Assembly (NCBI GenBank): GCA_965205595.1
Contig: CBDBHI010000090.1
Span: 248,001 to 312,000, forward strand
DNA: 64,000 nucleotides
Direction: 5' to 3'
Origin: CATQHP01 sp965205595
Lineage (GTDB): Bacteria; Acidobacteriota; Terriglobia; Bryobacterales; UBA6623
Shown here one piece after another: positions 27,076 through 36,070 of this stretch. Position numbers and translations under genes: made by a program. The notes under the pieces are model-generated. The model had not been told where the DNA came from. It made no database searches and worked only from the letters and a program-made list of their open reading frames with translations. Position 1 is the stretch's first letter. Each line of letters begins with the position of its first letter.

Positions 27076-28623
27076 ATGCGATTCCTCACATGCGTTTTTG
27101 CCCTTGTGCTCTGTAGCGTACCGTCGTGGAGCGCCGACTGGTTGACCGACGGCGGCACGCCAGAGCGCACAGCTTGGCAAAAAGACGAGACCGTCTTCAC
27201 CCTCGACAACGTTTCCGAGACCAAGCTGCTGTGGACAATCAAACTCGACAACGAGCCACGGCAGATGCACTCCCTGTTTCCTCCGCTCATCGCTGGACGT
27301 GTCGACACTAGTAGTGGCCCAAAAGAGATCGCCTTGGTGACGGGCGTTTCCGATAATCTTTACGCCATCGACGTCAAAACCGGCAAACTGATTTGGTCGA
27401 AACATTTCGACAATAGTTGGAAACCGCAAGAGGGTGATCGGCCGCACTACTTACTTTGTCCCGGCGGACTGACGGCCACTCCGGTGATTGGCCCCGGAGA
27501 GCGACCCGGCAAGTACACGATCTATGCGGCGTCTTGGGACGGCATGCTGCGGCGCGTCAACCTTGCGGACGGCGAAGACATCGCGCCTCCCGCTAAGTTC
27601 ATGCCGCCCAACGGCAAACCGTACGCGCTGAATCTTGTCGATAACGTGATCTACACGCATAGCGCACAGCATTGCGGCGGTAACCCGAACATGGGGTACA
27701 CGTACGACCTCGCGACTGAAACCGTGGGGAGTTGGGGACCGGCGGGCGGCGGCATGTGGGGGCGTACCGGCCCCGCCGTCAGCTCCGACAAAGTGATGTA
27801 TACGGGAACGGGCGACGGCGTTTGGGACCCCGAAAATGCAGTATTCGGCAACGGCATCATCGGGCTGCAGCAAGACCCTGAAACGAAGTCGCTCGAGCTT
27901 GTCGACTACTACGGTCCGTCGAATGCCGAGTGGTTGTTCAAGCGGGATCTCGATATGCAGGTGACGCCCGCGATCTTTATGTATAAGGGTCGCGAAATGA
28001 TGGTCGATGCCGGAAAGGAATGCCGGGTCTATCTGATGGATCTGGAATCGATCGGCGGTGATGACCACCGCACGCCCGAATATCGCACCCCGTTGATCTG
28101 CAATGAGGCGGTCAATTTCGCGTCGGCCGGGGTTTGGGGTTCGATGGCTAGTTGGGAGGAATCCGACGGCACCGTGTGGGTGCTGACGCCGATTTGGGGG
28201 CCGAAGCATTCGAAATTTCATGCCCCAATTGAATACGGCGAAGTCAAAGACGGAGCCGTCGTGGCCTTCAAGGTCGAAGACCGCGACGAGGGGACATGGC
28301 TTGCTCCCGCATGGATATCGCGAGACATGAACCGCGCCGAACCGCCGGTGATCGCGAATGGAATTGTGTTCGCCTACGGCAATGGCGAAGACACGCACCA
28401 AGCGATGTATGATGTCGGGCTGACGAACACCGCCGAGGAGCGCATTGCCGGTTCATCTCACGCCGTGCTTTACGCTTTGGACGCCCGCACCGGTAAAGAG
28501 CTTTGGTCGAGTGGCGAGCAGATTAAGTCTTGGAATCACTGGAGCGGTCTTTCGATCGCAAACGGGCGGGTTTATATTGCTACGTTCGACGGTGTTTTGT
28601 ACTCGTTCGGGATCGAGCAGTAG
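27076..28623 (+). CDS. Secreted PQQ-type beta-propeller protein
   Basis: 515 residues with a signal peptide (MRFLTCVFALVLCSVPSWSADW). Blade motifs include NLYAIDVKTGKLIWSKHFDN, AASWDGMLRRVNLADGE, KVMYTGTGDGVWDPEN and VLYALDARTGKELWSSGEQ. The N-terminal ADWLTDGGTPERTAWQ resembles the ADDWTTAGADAQRSGW of the divergent paralogue at 25474-26988, so the pair probably arose by duplication. The TTG two codons upstream was passed over for the ATG. It starts 87 bp from the start of its divergent neighbour, so a shared promoter region is likely. Confidence 0.83.
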   Translation: MRFLTCVFALVLCSVPSWSADWLTDGGTPERTAWQKDETVFTLDNVSETKLLWTIKLDNEPRQMHSLFPPLIAGRVDTSSGPKEIALVTGVSDNLYAIDVKTGKLIWSKHFDNSWKPQEGDRPHYLLCPGGLTATPVIGPGERPGKYTIYAASWDGMLRRVNLADGEDIAPPAKFMPPNGKPYALNLVDNVIYTHSAQHCGGNPNMGYTYDLATETVGSWGPAGGGMWGRTGPAVSSDKVMYTGTGDGVWDPENAVFGNGIIGLQQDPETKSLELVDYYGPSNAEWLFKRDLDMQVTPAIFMYKGREMMVDAGKECRVYLMDLESIGGDDHRTPEYRTPLICNEAVNFASAGVWGSMASWEESDGTVWVLTPIWGPKHSKFHAPIEYGEVKDGAVVAFKVEDRDEGTWLAPAWISRDMNRAEPPVIANGIVFAYGNGEDTHQAMYDVGLTNTAEERIAGSSHAVLYALDARTGKELWSSGEQIKSWNHWSGLSIANGRVYIATFDGVLYSFGIEQ

Positions 28624-28885
28624 ATTAGTCATTGGTGCGAATGTCCGCGGTTCTTGGGCTCGCGGTTGGCGATGGTTCGCGGGTTCCTTCGCTTGGATGG
28701 GACAGTCCCGCCCCGGTTATGCTGTTAGCTAGACGGGACAGCCTAGGTGAGACTGCCCCGCCGGTTGGTTTGCCTGCTCGTTTCAACTCGACAAACCGAT
28801 AAAATGGGAGCTCCCAAGTTGCTAAACCTCCGTGTACCAGCGACGTTGTGCGGGCAAGCTTTTTGACAGCAACGCCGGGTTGCTA

Positions 28886-30004
28886 GTACTAACTTGCGAA
28901 AGTAAGGCCTTTAACTGGAAAATGTCGGTATGGCAAGACCGGCAACGGTGATTCGACTGAACGCCGAGGAAGAAGAGACGCTGCGACTCTGGGTGCGCGG
29001 CCACAAGTCCGAACGGCGCATGGTGGAGCGCGCTCGCATTGTGCTGCTGGCGGCCGCCGCTACCTCGACCGCCGAGATCGCCCGGCAACTGGGATCCCCG
29101 GCGGCGCGCGTGTCGAAATGGCGCACCCGCTTCGCCCAGCAACGTCTGGCGGGATTATGCGATCAAGCGCGTTCCGGCAGGCCCGCGCGGTACGACCAAG
29201 CGACGCGCAAACGCATCCTCTGCCAACTCGACGAAGCTCCGCCCGAAGGGCACGCCACTTGGACAGGCGAACTGCTCGCGGAAGCTCTCGGCGACGTCAG
29301 CAAGCATCAAGTCTGGCGCGTACTGCGGCAGCTCGGCGTGTCCTTGCGGCGGCGGCGCAGTTGGTGTTTGTCAACCGACCCGGAGTTCGCTCGCAAGGCC
29401 GCCGACATTGTCGGACTCTACCTCAGCCCGCCGGAAAACGCCGTGGTGCTCGCGGTCGACGAGAAGCCGAGCATCCAGGCCTTGGAGCGAGCGCAGGGCT
29501 GGCTACGCTTGCCCAACGGCAAGGCCTTGACGGGCTTCTCGCACGGCTACAGGCGGCACGGCACGACGCCGCTTTTCGCCGCGCTGGAAGTGGCTACCGG
29601 ATTCATCATCGCCGGACACTATTGGCGCCGACGGCGTCGCGAGTTTCTCGACTTCATGAACCACATCGCGGCCATCCACGAAGGCCGCGAGATCCACATC
29701 ATCTTGGATAACTTGAACACTCACAAGCCCAAAAATGACCGCTGGCTGCAACGTCATGCGAACATCCATTTTCACTACACGCCGACCTACAGTTCGTGGA
29801 TGAATCAGGTTGAGGTGTGGTTTTCGATTCTGAGCCGCCGCGCCTTGCGGGGGGCGAGTTTCACTTCCCCCCGGCAGGTGCGCGAGGCCATCGACAGCTT
29901 CGTCCGCGTCTACAACTCCAAGGCTACTCCGTTCGAATGGACCAAGACCGTCGTCGCCCCTCGTCCCCTCGCCAGTAAATATTCTAACTTACGCAACTAA
30001 GTAC
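28886..30004 (+). mobile_element. IS630-family insertion sequence, copy 2
   Basis: A 1119-bp element, opposite in orientation to copy 1. The left end is GTACTAACTTGCGAAAG and the right end complements GTACTTAGTTGCGTAAG. TA occurs immediately outside both ends (28884-28885 and 30005-30006), as expected for an intact target duplication. Insertion truncates the kelch gene on the right. The left flank (28624-28883) contains no gene that I recognise. With copy 1 it borders a 27.7-kb segment. Confidence 0.92.
28930..30000 (+). CDS. IS630-family transposase (copy 2)
   Basis: 356 residues, identical in protein sequence to copy 1 except Tyr instead of Asp at position 287 (TAC at 29788-29790). Domain order and DDE motifs are as for copy 1. 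The family normally carries a variable residue here (T-H/Y/D-x-S-W), so loss of function should not be assumed. Near identity implies recent transposition or gene conversion between the copies. Confidence 0.93.
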   Translation: MARPATVIRLNAEEEETLRLWVRGHKSERRMVERARIVLLAAAATSTAEIARQLGSPAARVSKWRTRFAQQRLAGLCDQARSGRPARYDQATRKRILCQLDEAPPEGHATWTGELLAEALGDVSKHQVWRVLRQLGVSLRRRRSWCLSTDPEFARKAADIVGLYLSPPENAVVLAVDEKPSIQALERAQGWLRLPNGKALTGFSHGYRRHGTTPLFAALEVATGFIIAGHYWRRRRREFLDFMNHIAAIHEGREIHIILDNLNTHKPKNDRWLQRHANIHFHYTPTYSSWMNQVEVWFSILSRRALRGASFTSPRQVREAIDSFVRVYNSKATPFEWTKTVVAPRPLASKYSNLRN

Positions 30005-30850
30005 TAGCTCATCATTGCGGAAGAAGTTTGATCCGTCGTCGCCTCCAAAGATTGTGATGTGGGCGGGCCCGAGGGCAGCTGCCGGGGCGGCGGCGACGGG
30101 GCCGGGAGTATCAGTGATTTGGCTCCAGCCTTCGTCCAGATTAAAGCGGTAGCTATCGGTGAGAAAGCGGCGGGTCGCGGCGCCAGATTCGCCGGCTAGT
30201 AATTCCGCCCCACTGAATAGGTAGAGTGCGCCGTCTTGAGATACGAGCGGGGCCAGTATGCGCGCCGGCCCGGGCGGACTTTCTACGGTTGCCCACTGTG
30301 GATTTTCGGCGTTGGTGTCGAATGCCAAAAAAAATTGCTGAGCCGTGGTCGATGTGGGGCTCGCTTGGCCGGCGACAACGTATATCACTCCGTTGAGTTC
30401 AGCGGCGGCGCCGTTCGCGGTTGGCTCGGGAAGGGACGCGATCGGCTGATAAACGAGGTCGGGTCCGTCGAAATTCGCTCGGTATGCGTCGGCGTAGTGG
30501 CGATCGGCGTCGGAGCCACCCACGAAGACGGCTGAGTCACCGAACGAAACGCTTCCACCGTAGGCCAATGGGCGTGGCAGCGGAGTCGTCGCGCGCCAGT
30601 TTCCGTCGGGCGAGTCGAGCACCCATGCGTTGTCGACCCAACGCTTCGTTCCACCTTGGAAGGGAGAAAGTTCGAAGTGCGCTCCACCGGCGACGACGAG
30701 CTTGTCGTCAATCACCGCGACGAAAGGACCGGCGACTCCGAGGGGCTCGGGTAGTGATGGTAGAGTCGACCATTCAAAGAGATCGGCCGCTGCCGGCGGG
30801 GTGGAAATTAGCAGCAGAACGGCAGTGGCGGATAAGAGACTAGGCCGCAT
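30005..30850 (-). pseudogene. Kelch-repeat galactose-oxidase-like protein, 3' end lost to IS630
   Basis: The open frame starts at 30850 with a signal peptide (MRPSLLSATAVLLLISTPPAAADLF) and encodes kelch motifs such as FVAVIDDKLVVAGGAHFE, NGVIYVVAGQASP and GALYLFSGAELLAGESG, ending in ITIFGGDDGSNFFRNDE before running into the IS. Homologous kelch/sialate-mutarotase-type proteins continue past this motif with about 60-90 more residues. No such continuation could be read left of the IS. The gene is therefore truncated, and the missing part was probably deleted with the insertion. Its start codon lies inside a long hairpin (30839-30882). Confidence 0.78.
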
Positions 30851-30882
30851 TTCTCACCACCTGGCGAGAAATGCGGCCTAGT
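30839..30882. repeat. Palindromic repeat of family B (copy 1) over a start codon
   Basis: A 17-bp perfect stem (left arm ACTAGGCCGCATTTCTC) with a 10-base loop (ACCACCTGGC). It shares CTCACCACCTGGC...ATGCGG with copies at 34343, 59278 and 59429. The kelch start ATG (30848-30850) is in the right half of the hairpin on the minus-strand RNA, and the AGGTGG in the loop would be its ribosome-binding site, so the repeat may control or have created this start. Confidence 0.8.
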
Positions 30883-31017
30883 TCGCTGCGCCCGATGCGG
30901 GTTGAGAAATTTAGCCAAGCGGCCCGTGCGGAGCGTTTGCCCCAGACGGACAGCCTTGATTTCGGGTGCTGCAAAACCCACCAATCATAGCGAAACGATC
31001 AGGGCGGGCTTGCGACG

Positions 31018-32493
31018 CTAGGTGGTTGGCTTGGGAGCATCTCCACCGAGAGGCCTTGAGCTCCGCCGCCGCTTGCGACGGCGTGGCCTGCCGGCTTCAC
31101 TAGAGCCCTCCCTGCTCGGGTTCGTTGCTTCTGAGCGGTCGCCGCCTGAGCGGGTTTCCGTGGAACGGGATTCACCAGTGCGCCCGCGCCCGCCGTCGCG
31201 CAGCGATGACGATCTTGCCCCGGAGCGACTGCCACGACTCGACGCTGCGCGACGCGTAGCGCCGCTTGGCTTCTTGTCTTTACGGCGATCCGAATTGTCA
31301 GAACTCACGGTTTCGCCTTCGAATCCTTCGACTTGACGACGTTCAAGTGGGCTGCCGAGCTTGCGCTCGATGGCACGGATCGCATCACGGTCTTCGCGAG
31401 AGACGAGCGTGAACGCTTGACCGTCGCGCCCCGAGCGGCCGGTGCGGCCGATGCGGTGGGTGTAAGCGTCGGGAGTGGTGGGGATATCGAAATTAATGAC
31501 GTGAGAAACGTGATCAATGTCTAGGCCGCGTGCCGCGACATCGGTTGCGACCAGGATGTTGTACTCGCCCTTTCTGAAGCCCTTCGTCGCTCGATCACGC
31601 TGAGGCTGCGTCATGTTGCCCTGCAGAGCGACTGCGTTGTAGCCGAGGCTATCGAGTTTGATACCCAGCCGTTTGGCGCGGTGTTTCGTTCGGGTGAATA
31701 CGATCGCCGAGGTGACGGCTTTATCCTTTAGGAGCTTAATTAACAGGTCGGTCTTTCGATCGGGCACCACCGGATAGAGCGAATGCTCGATTGTGCTCAG
31801 GGGTGTGGAGTGCGAAATATCGATGAATACCGGCTCAGCGAGCAGCGAGCTCGCGAGGCCGCGAATCTCGGGCGGCATCGTTGCCGAAAACAGCAAATTT
31901 TGTCGCCGCTTCGGCAGGATTGCCAAGATGCGTTTGATGTCGGGCATGAAGCCCATGTCGAACAAATGGTCAGCCTCGTCGAGGACGAGCGTTTGAATTC
32001 GAGCCAGGTTGACGTGGCCTTGTTCAAAGAGGTCAAGCAGGCGGCCAGGACAGGCAACCAGGATGTCGGGTTGTGATCTTAGCGTTTTGATTTGAGGAGG
32101 AAAAGGCACGCCGCCATAGATAGCGGCGGACTTCAGGTTGGTGAACTTTGAAAAGGTTTTGAAATCTTCGAGGATCTGCGAAGCAAGCTCGCGGGTCGGA
32201 GCGATAATCAAGGCCTTGGTGCCCGCACCGCGGCTGTTCAAGAGCCGTTCAACAATGGGCAGGCCGAATGCGGCGGTTTTGCCGGTTCCAGTCTGTGCGA
32301 GGCCTAAGACATCAGTGCCCGCGAGCACTATCGCAATTGATTCAGCTTGGATAGGACGGGGTTCAGTGAACCCTGCCGCGCGAATGGCGCGCTGGACAGC
32401 CGGTCCGAAAGCGAAACGGTCAAAACCGTTTTCAGTGGGGACATCGGCAAGAGGAGGAGCGGCTTGTGCCGGCTCCACGGAAATCATTGACAT
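31018..32493 (-). CDS. DEAD-box RNA helicase, RhlE-like
   Basis: 491 residues. Motifs in order: Q-motif PRPIQAESI, Walker A AQTGTGKTAAF, PTRELASQ, DEAD box VLDEADHLFDMGF, SAT, and C-terminal RGLDIDHVSHVINFD and HRIGRTGRSGR. This fits the RhlE group (core followed by a basic tail). The tail (from about 400) is rich in Arg, Ser, Gly and Lys, an RNA-binding extension. It probably remodels RNA or ribosomal intermediates at low temperature or stress, as in other bacteria. It stands alone with about 170 bp to the kelch pseudogene. The basic tail overlaps no neighbour. Confidence 0.93.
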   Translation of the reverse strand: MSMISVEPAQAAPPLADVPTENGFDRFAFGPAVQRAIRAAGFTEPRPIQAESIAIVLAGTDVLGLAQTGTGKTAAFGLPIVERLLNSRGAGTKALIIAPTRELASQILEDFKTFSKFTNLKSAAIYGGVPFPPQIKTLRSQPDILVACPGRLLDLFEQGHVNLARIQTLVLDEADHLFDMGFMPDIKRILAILPKRRQNLLFSATMPPEIRGLASSLLAEPVFIDISHSTPLSTIEHSLYPVVPDRKTDLLIKLLKDKAVTSAIVFTRTKHRAKRLGIKLDSLGYNAVALQGNMTQPQRDRATKGFRKGEYNILVATDVAARGLDIDHVSHVINFDIPTTPDAYTHRIGRTGRSGRDGQAFTLVSREDRDAIRAIERKLGSPLERRQVEGFEGETVSSDNSDRRKDKKPSGATRRAASSRGSRSGARSSSLRDGGRGRTGESRSTETRSGGDRSEATNPSREGSSEAGRPRRRKRRRSSRPLGGDAPKPTT

Positions 32494-32690
32494 ACTGATA
32501 TGTTTCTTTCATGGCGTCCCACACGTATAGCGGGGTCGCACTATAGATCATTCAGACCTATACAACAGTGACAGGTGTGAGGAGATTAGGCCGACTTGGT
32601 CATTCGTAGTCGAAGACCCTGTTGTTAGCCGGGGGCCGCCAGGTTGCGGCAATCACGTGATGCCTTTACTGTAGCAGGCGAATGGGAGGA

Positions 32691-34313
32691 TTATTCGCTG
32701 GCTTCGCGCGCCGCCAAGAACTCGTCGCCAGGCTTCCAGCTCGGTAACTCGGGTTGCTCGGCGACAATCATTCCCAAATCGAATCCAAAACGTGCCAGCG
32801 TCGCGATCCCGGTGAAGTCCCACGACGCCTGAAACTCGTCGCTGGGTTGATGGTAGTGCTTGTCTCGATACTCGGCTACACGCTCTTCGCCCCAACCCTC
32901 GGGGCGATCAAGATAGTGCTGGCCGACTCCGATTGAAATCGCGGGCACGCCCCGCTTGGCCAAACTGAAATGGTCGGACCGGTAGTAGTAGCCTTGCTCG
33001 GGGTGCGCGTCGGGAGTCAGACTGAGGCCAAACTCATCCGCTAGCGCTTCGACAGCGCCTTGGAGCGTTGTGCGTTCGTAACCAGGCATTGAGATGTCGC
33101 GAGTCGCCCCGAAGGGGTACAACCCGTCGTAGTTGAGGTTGGCGGCGGTTTTTCCCACCGCAATGACCGGGTGGCCGGCGTAGTAGTCAGAGCCGAGCAG
33201 GCCGCTCTCTTCAGCTCCTACCGCCGCAAAAATAATGCTTCGCGAAGGGGGCGCGGCTAGACTGCCATAGGCGGCGGCGAGTTCCAAGAGCGTCCCGCAG
33301 CCTGTGGCATTGTCGACGGCGCCGTTGTAGATGCGATCGCCATCGCCGGCGGTGCTTATCCCAAAGTGGTCCCAGTGGGCCGTGTAGACGACTGCCTCGT
33401 TTTTTAGCTCGGGGTGGCTACCCTCGAACATTGCTACCACGTTGCGGGTATCCATCGGCGATACCGAACTGCGAATATCGATGGCGGCATTCAGGCCTAG
33501 CGGGATCGGCACAAACTCCTTGGTGTTGGCCAACTCGACTAATTCTTCGATCGAGTGCTCGGCTGTTGCGGCTGACGCCGCGAAGATTTCAGCGGCGGCG
33601 TCTGAGTGAATCCAGCCAGCCAAGGCCAGGGCATCTTGGCCCGGTTCGAGTCGAACGGACGGGCTGCGCTGTCCCCATGAGTTGCGCACGACATCCCACG
33701 AATAACCCGCGGTCGGGTCGGTGTGGACGATGAGCACGGCGGCCGCGCCCTGGCGCAGCGCCTCTTCATACTTGAACGTCCATCGGCCGTAGTACGTCAG
33801 TGCGGGGCCGCCAAAGAACGACTCGTCGTCTGAGGGAGGCTCGTTGGTGAAGAGCAGCACGAGCTTGTCGCGGACGTCCGCGCCCTTATAGTCATCCCAA
33901 CCGAATTCCGGCGCTACGATGCCGTGCCCGACGAACACGATTTCGGTATTGAGGGAGGTCCGATCGGTTTGGCGTTGGTTGTGGCCGACGTACTCGCTCC
34001 TCGATTCGAGGGAGCGGGTTCCGAGGCTCACACGAGAGTCGGCTAGCGTTTCGACTCCAACTAGAGGCACATTCTGGAAGTAGCTTCCGTCGTCGCCGGC
34101 CGGCCGCGCTCCGGCTAGCGCCAATTGAGTCGCCAGATATTCGGTGGCCAGCGTTTCGCCGCGGGTTCCAACCCCACGGCCTTCGAGCAAATCATGCGAC
34201 AGAAAGCGCACATGGGTTGCAATGCGGTCAGCGGAGATTTCAGGTTTTTTTGGTTCCGTGTCGGCTGCACAACCTGCCAACACGATTGCGACGAGCAACG
34301 TTCGAATAGCCAC
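32691..34313 (-). CDS. Secreted M28-family zinc aminopeptidase, lipoprotein
   Basis: 540 residues. The N terminus MAIRTLLVAIVLAGC contains a lipobox (LAGC), so it is probably lipidated. The mature part has an inserted PA domain (VLIVHTDPTAGYSW) and an M28 catalytic domain: zinc ligands in TAHWDHFG and GAVDNATG, the EESGLLGSDYYA glutamates, and a C-terminal YHQPSDEF His. Members release N-terminal residues from peptides outside the cytoplasm. No operon partner is evident. A nearby palindromic repeat (34343-34380) lies just upstream. Confidence 0.9.
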   Translation of the reverse strand: MAIRTLLVAIVLAGCAADTEPKKPEISADRIATHVRFLSHDLLEGRGVGTRGETLATEYLATQLALAGARPAGDDGSYFQNVPLVGVETLADSRVSLGTRSLESRSEYVGHNQRQTDRTSLNTEIVFVGHGIVAPEFGWDDYKGADVRDKLVLLFTNEPPSDDESFFGGPALTYYGRWTFKYEEALRQGAAAVLIVHTDPTAGYSWDVVRNSWGQRSPSVRLEPGQDALALAGWIHSDAAAEIFAASAATAEHSIEELVELANTKEFVPIPLGLNAAIDIRSSVSPMDTRNVVAMFEGSHPELKNEAVVYTAHWDHFGISTAGDGDRIYNGAVDNATGCGTLLELAAAYGSLAAPPSRSIIFAAVGAEESGLLGSDYYAGHPVIAVGKTAANLNYDGLYPFGATRDISMPGYERTTLQGAVEALADEFGLSLTPDAHPEQGYYYRSDHFSLAKRGVPAISIGVGQHYLDRPEGWGEERVAEYRDKHYHQPSDEFQASWDFTGIATLARFGFDLGMIVAEQPELPSWKPGDEFLAAREASE

Positions 34314-34342
34314 GGACCGATGCTATCAGAGAGAGGTCCAGG

Positions 34343-34380
34343 CTAGCCCGCATATCTAGCCAGGTGGTGAGTTATGAGGA
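34343..34380. repeat. Palindromic repeat of family B (copy 2)
   Basis: GCTAGCCCGCATATCT, then AGCCAGGTGGTGAG and TTATGAGG: an imperfect hairpin sharing CCAGGTGGTGAG and the CCCGCAT arm with the other family-B copies. It lies between the start of the M28 gene and the stop of the M48-like gene. Divergent from the best copy. Confidence 0.55.
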
Positions 34381-36054
34381 CTACAGGCCGCCGCCGGTTA
34401 ATTCGGTTGGAACTGTCGGCTCTGACTCCGGCGGGGGCGATTCGAGATAGCGAAGATGCAGCATGAACGGCGATAACTCGAAGGGCATCTTGTCACGCGC
34501 CGAGCGGATCGCTACCGGCTTCGCGTCGATCAGCGCGACTTGGTTGCTCCAGGCGTTGACTCGAATGCGCGATCCCAGCGGCAGCGCCGCGATCTGTTTC
34601 AGGTCCTCGTCGTTAAGGGCCGGACCCTCTGTTGACAGATCAGCGAGACGAATCAACTCGTTGTCGTCGGTGAGCTGATTGCCAAAATTTGGCTGAACCA
34701 AATTGGGGAGCAGCGGCCCATGCCGTTGTAGGGCTTTCAGAAATAGTCCGGCCTGGCCGAGTTTGTCGCCGTAGCTTGATTTGCGCAAGAGCTCAGCCGC
34801 TTTCACGCCGGCCGCCGTGATCTCTTCGCTGCTACGTTGCACCCGCAGCCCAGCGAGCAGCGCCGCGTCTTCGAGCAACGTCAGATCGCTAAACGCGTAC
34901 ATCGTCTCGCTGGGGTGCCCGAGCAGGATGTGCGCCAGCTCATCTGAGAGAACCATCGCCAGCGATGCCTCGTCGGGCAGCACGTCAAGCAGTCCGCGGC
35001 TGATGACGATTGCCTGACCGACCGAAAACGTCTCAAGCGGCGTCGTCAATAAAACGCGGCAGTCCACGTCCATCTCGAGATCGTTCGCGATCAGCAGGTT
35101 CGTCACAACTTGCTTCAGCACGGCGTCAACTGATCCGGTCTTCGCAAGTAAGCCGTTCAGCTCCAGTCGCTCGATTACGTTGCGCTGTGCCTGTTGGAAC
35201 CACATGCGGCGCGCATTTAGCGGAGAAATGTCGGTGCCGGCCGCGCTGTCTTCGATACCGTCGCGGGAGTCTATCAAGATTCCCGTCAGCTCATCGAGCT
35301 TGCTCGACTGGCCACTGTTGTACCCCCAGATACGCGTCTGCGCTCGAAATCGGCCTTTAGTATTATCGCCAGACTTTGCTGCAAGCTGATCGCTATCTTC
35401 CACGTAGATGTAGGCTGGGGCCCAGAAATCGTCGGTCACCTGCGTGCGCCAGCTATCAAAGTGATAGAACGACTGCTTGTCTGAAACGCCGGAAAAGGTG
35501 CCATTGAAGCGGACGATGTTGCGCCCTCGGTCTTCGACCCAGATACGTCCGACGAATCGTCCGGTCTGGCGGCGTTCAGTCGGCCGGACATCGAATACGA
35601 AACAACGCACGTCACCGAGAAACTCTCGCCGGACATAGTCGAAACGATAGTTGTCGCGCGTAAATCCCCCGTCGTCCGGGAGCACCATCTGGGCAAATCC
35701 GTCCGCCACAAACCCGCGGGTCGGGCGGTGAAAGAGCATCAAGAAACGTTTGACGTCAGAGAACCCATCGCTCACGGACCAGGTGTCATGGCCGATTCCA
35801 TCTTCAAATAGAACCAATCGCCCAATCATGTAGTGGTCTTCGATCGGGGCCGCGGCCGGAGCATCGTGCGATTCCGGCGTCACTTGGATATAGGTTTCTA
35901 GGATTGGTTCATAGCGTTCGAGCTTCTCGACGAAAGCTCGCTCGTTTTCGAGAACGTCGTCAAGCAGCCGATCGACCGGCGATTGCGCAAGGCCCGCCAG
36001 CGGCAGCAAGTAGAGTAGGGTGGCGAGCACGACTGAACGAGAAATTGCGGTCAC
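34381..36054 (-). CDS. Secreted M48-like peptidase homologue lacking the first zinc His
   Basis: 557 residues from the chosen GTG, with a signal peptide (VTAISRSVVLATLLYLLPLAGLAQS). The C-terminal part resembles M48-like proteins of Acidobacteriota in SLAMVLSDELAHILLGHP and downstream KSSYGDKLGQAGLFLKAL. The HEXXH motif of active members appears here as DELAH (residues 371-375): the first zinc-binding His is Asp. The usual downstream EExxAD ligand region reads EEITAAGVKA, also altered. The protein is therefore probably proteolytically inactive. The start follows the TonB gene by 16 bp, and a longer open frame upstream was not used because it overlaps that gene. Confidence 0.7.
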   Translation of the reverse strand: MTAISRSVVLATLLYLLPLAGLAQSPVDRLLDDVLENERAFVEKLERYEPILETYIQVTPESHDAPAAAPIEDHYMIGRLVLFEDGIGHDTWSVSDGFSDVKRFLMLFHRPTRGFVADGFAQMVLPDDGGFTRDNYRFDYVRREFLGDVRCFVFDVRPTERRQTGRFVGRIWVEDRGRNIVRFNGTFSGVSDKQSFYHFDSWRTQVTDDFWAPAYIYVEDSDQLAAKSGDNTKGRFRAQTRIWGYNSGQSSKLDELTGILIDSRDGIEDSAAGTDISPLNARRMWFQQAQRNVIERLELNGLLAKTGSVDAVLKQVVTNLLIANDLEMDVDCRVLLTTPLETFSVGQAIVISRGLLDVLPDEASLAMVLSDELAHILLGHPSETMYAFSDLTLLEDAALLAGLRVQRSSEEITAAGVKAAELLRKSSYGDKLGQAGLFLKALQRHGPLLPNLVQPNFGNQLTDDNELIRLADLSTEGPALNDEDLKQIAALPLGSRIRVNAWSNQVALIDAKPVAIRSARDKMPFELSPFMLHLRYLESPPPESEPTVPTELTGGGL

Positions 36055-36070
36055 GGGGCGCTGAAGTCCG

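Noticed and set aside
28624..28883. Left flank of IS630 copy 2 as the missing 3' part of the kelch gene
   Set aside because: Joining the two sides across the TA gives no kelch-like sequence in any frame, so the missing part is not here.
73..30000. Calling one IS630 transposase inactive because of Asp/Tyr 287
   Set aside because: The residue lies before the catalytic Glu and is variable in the family; there is no sequence proof of inactivity.
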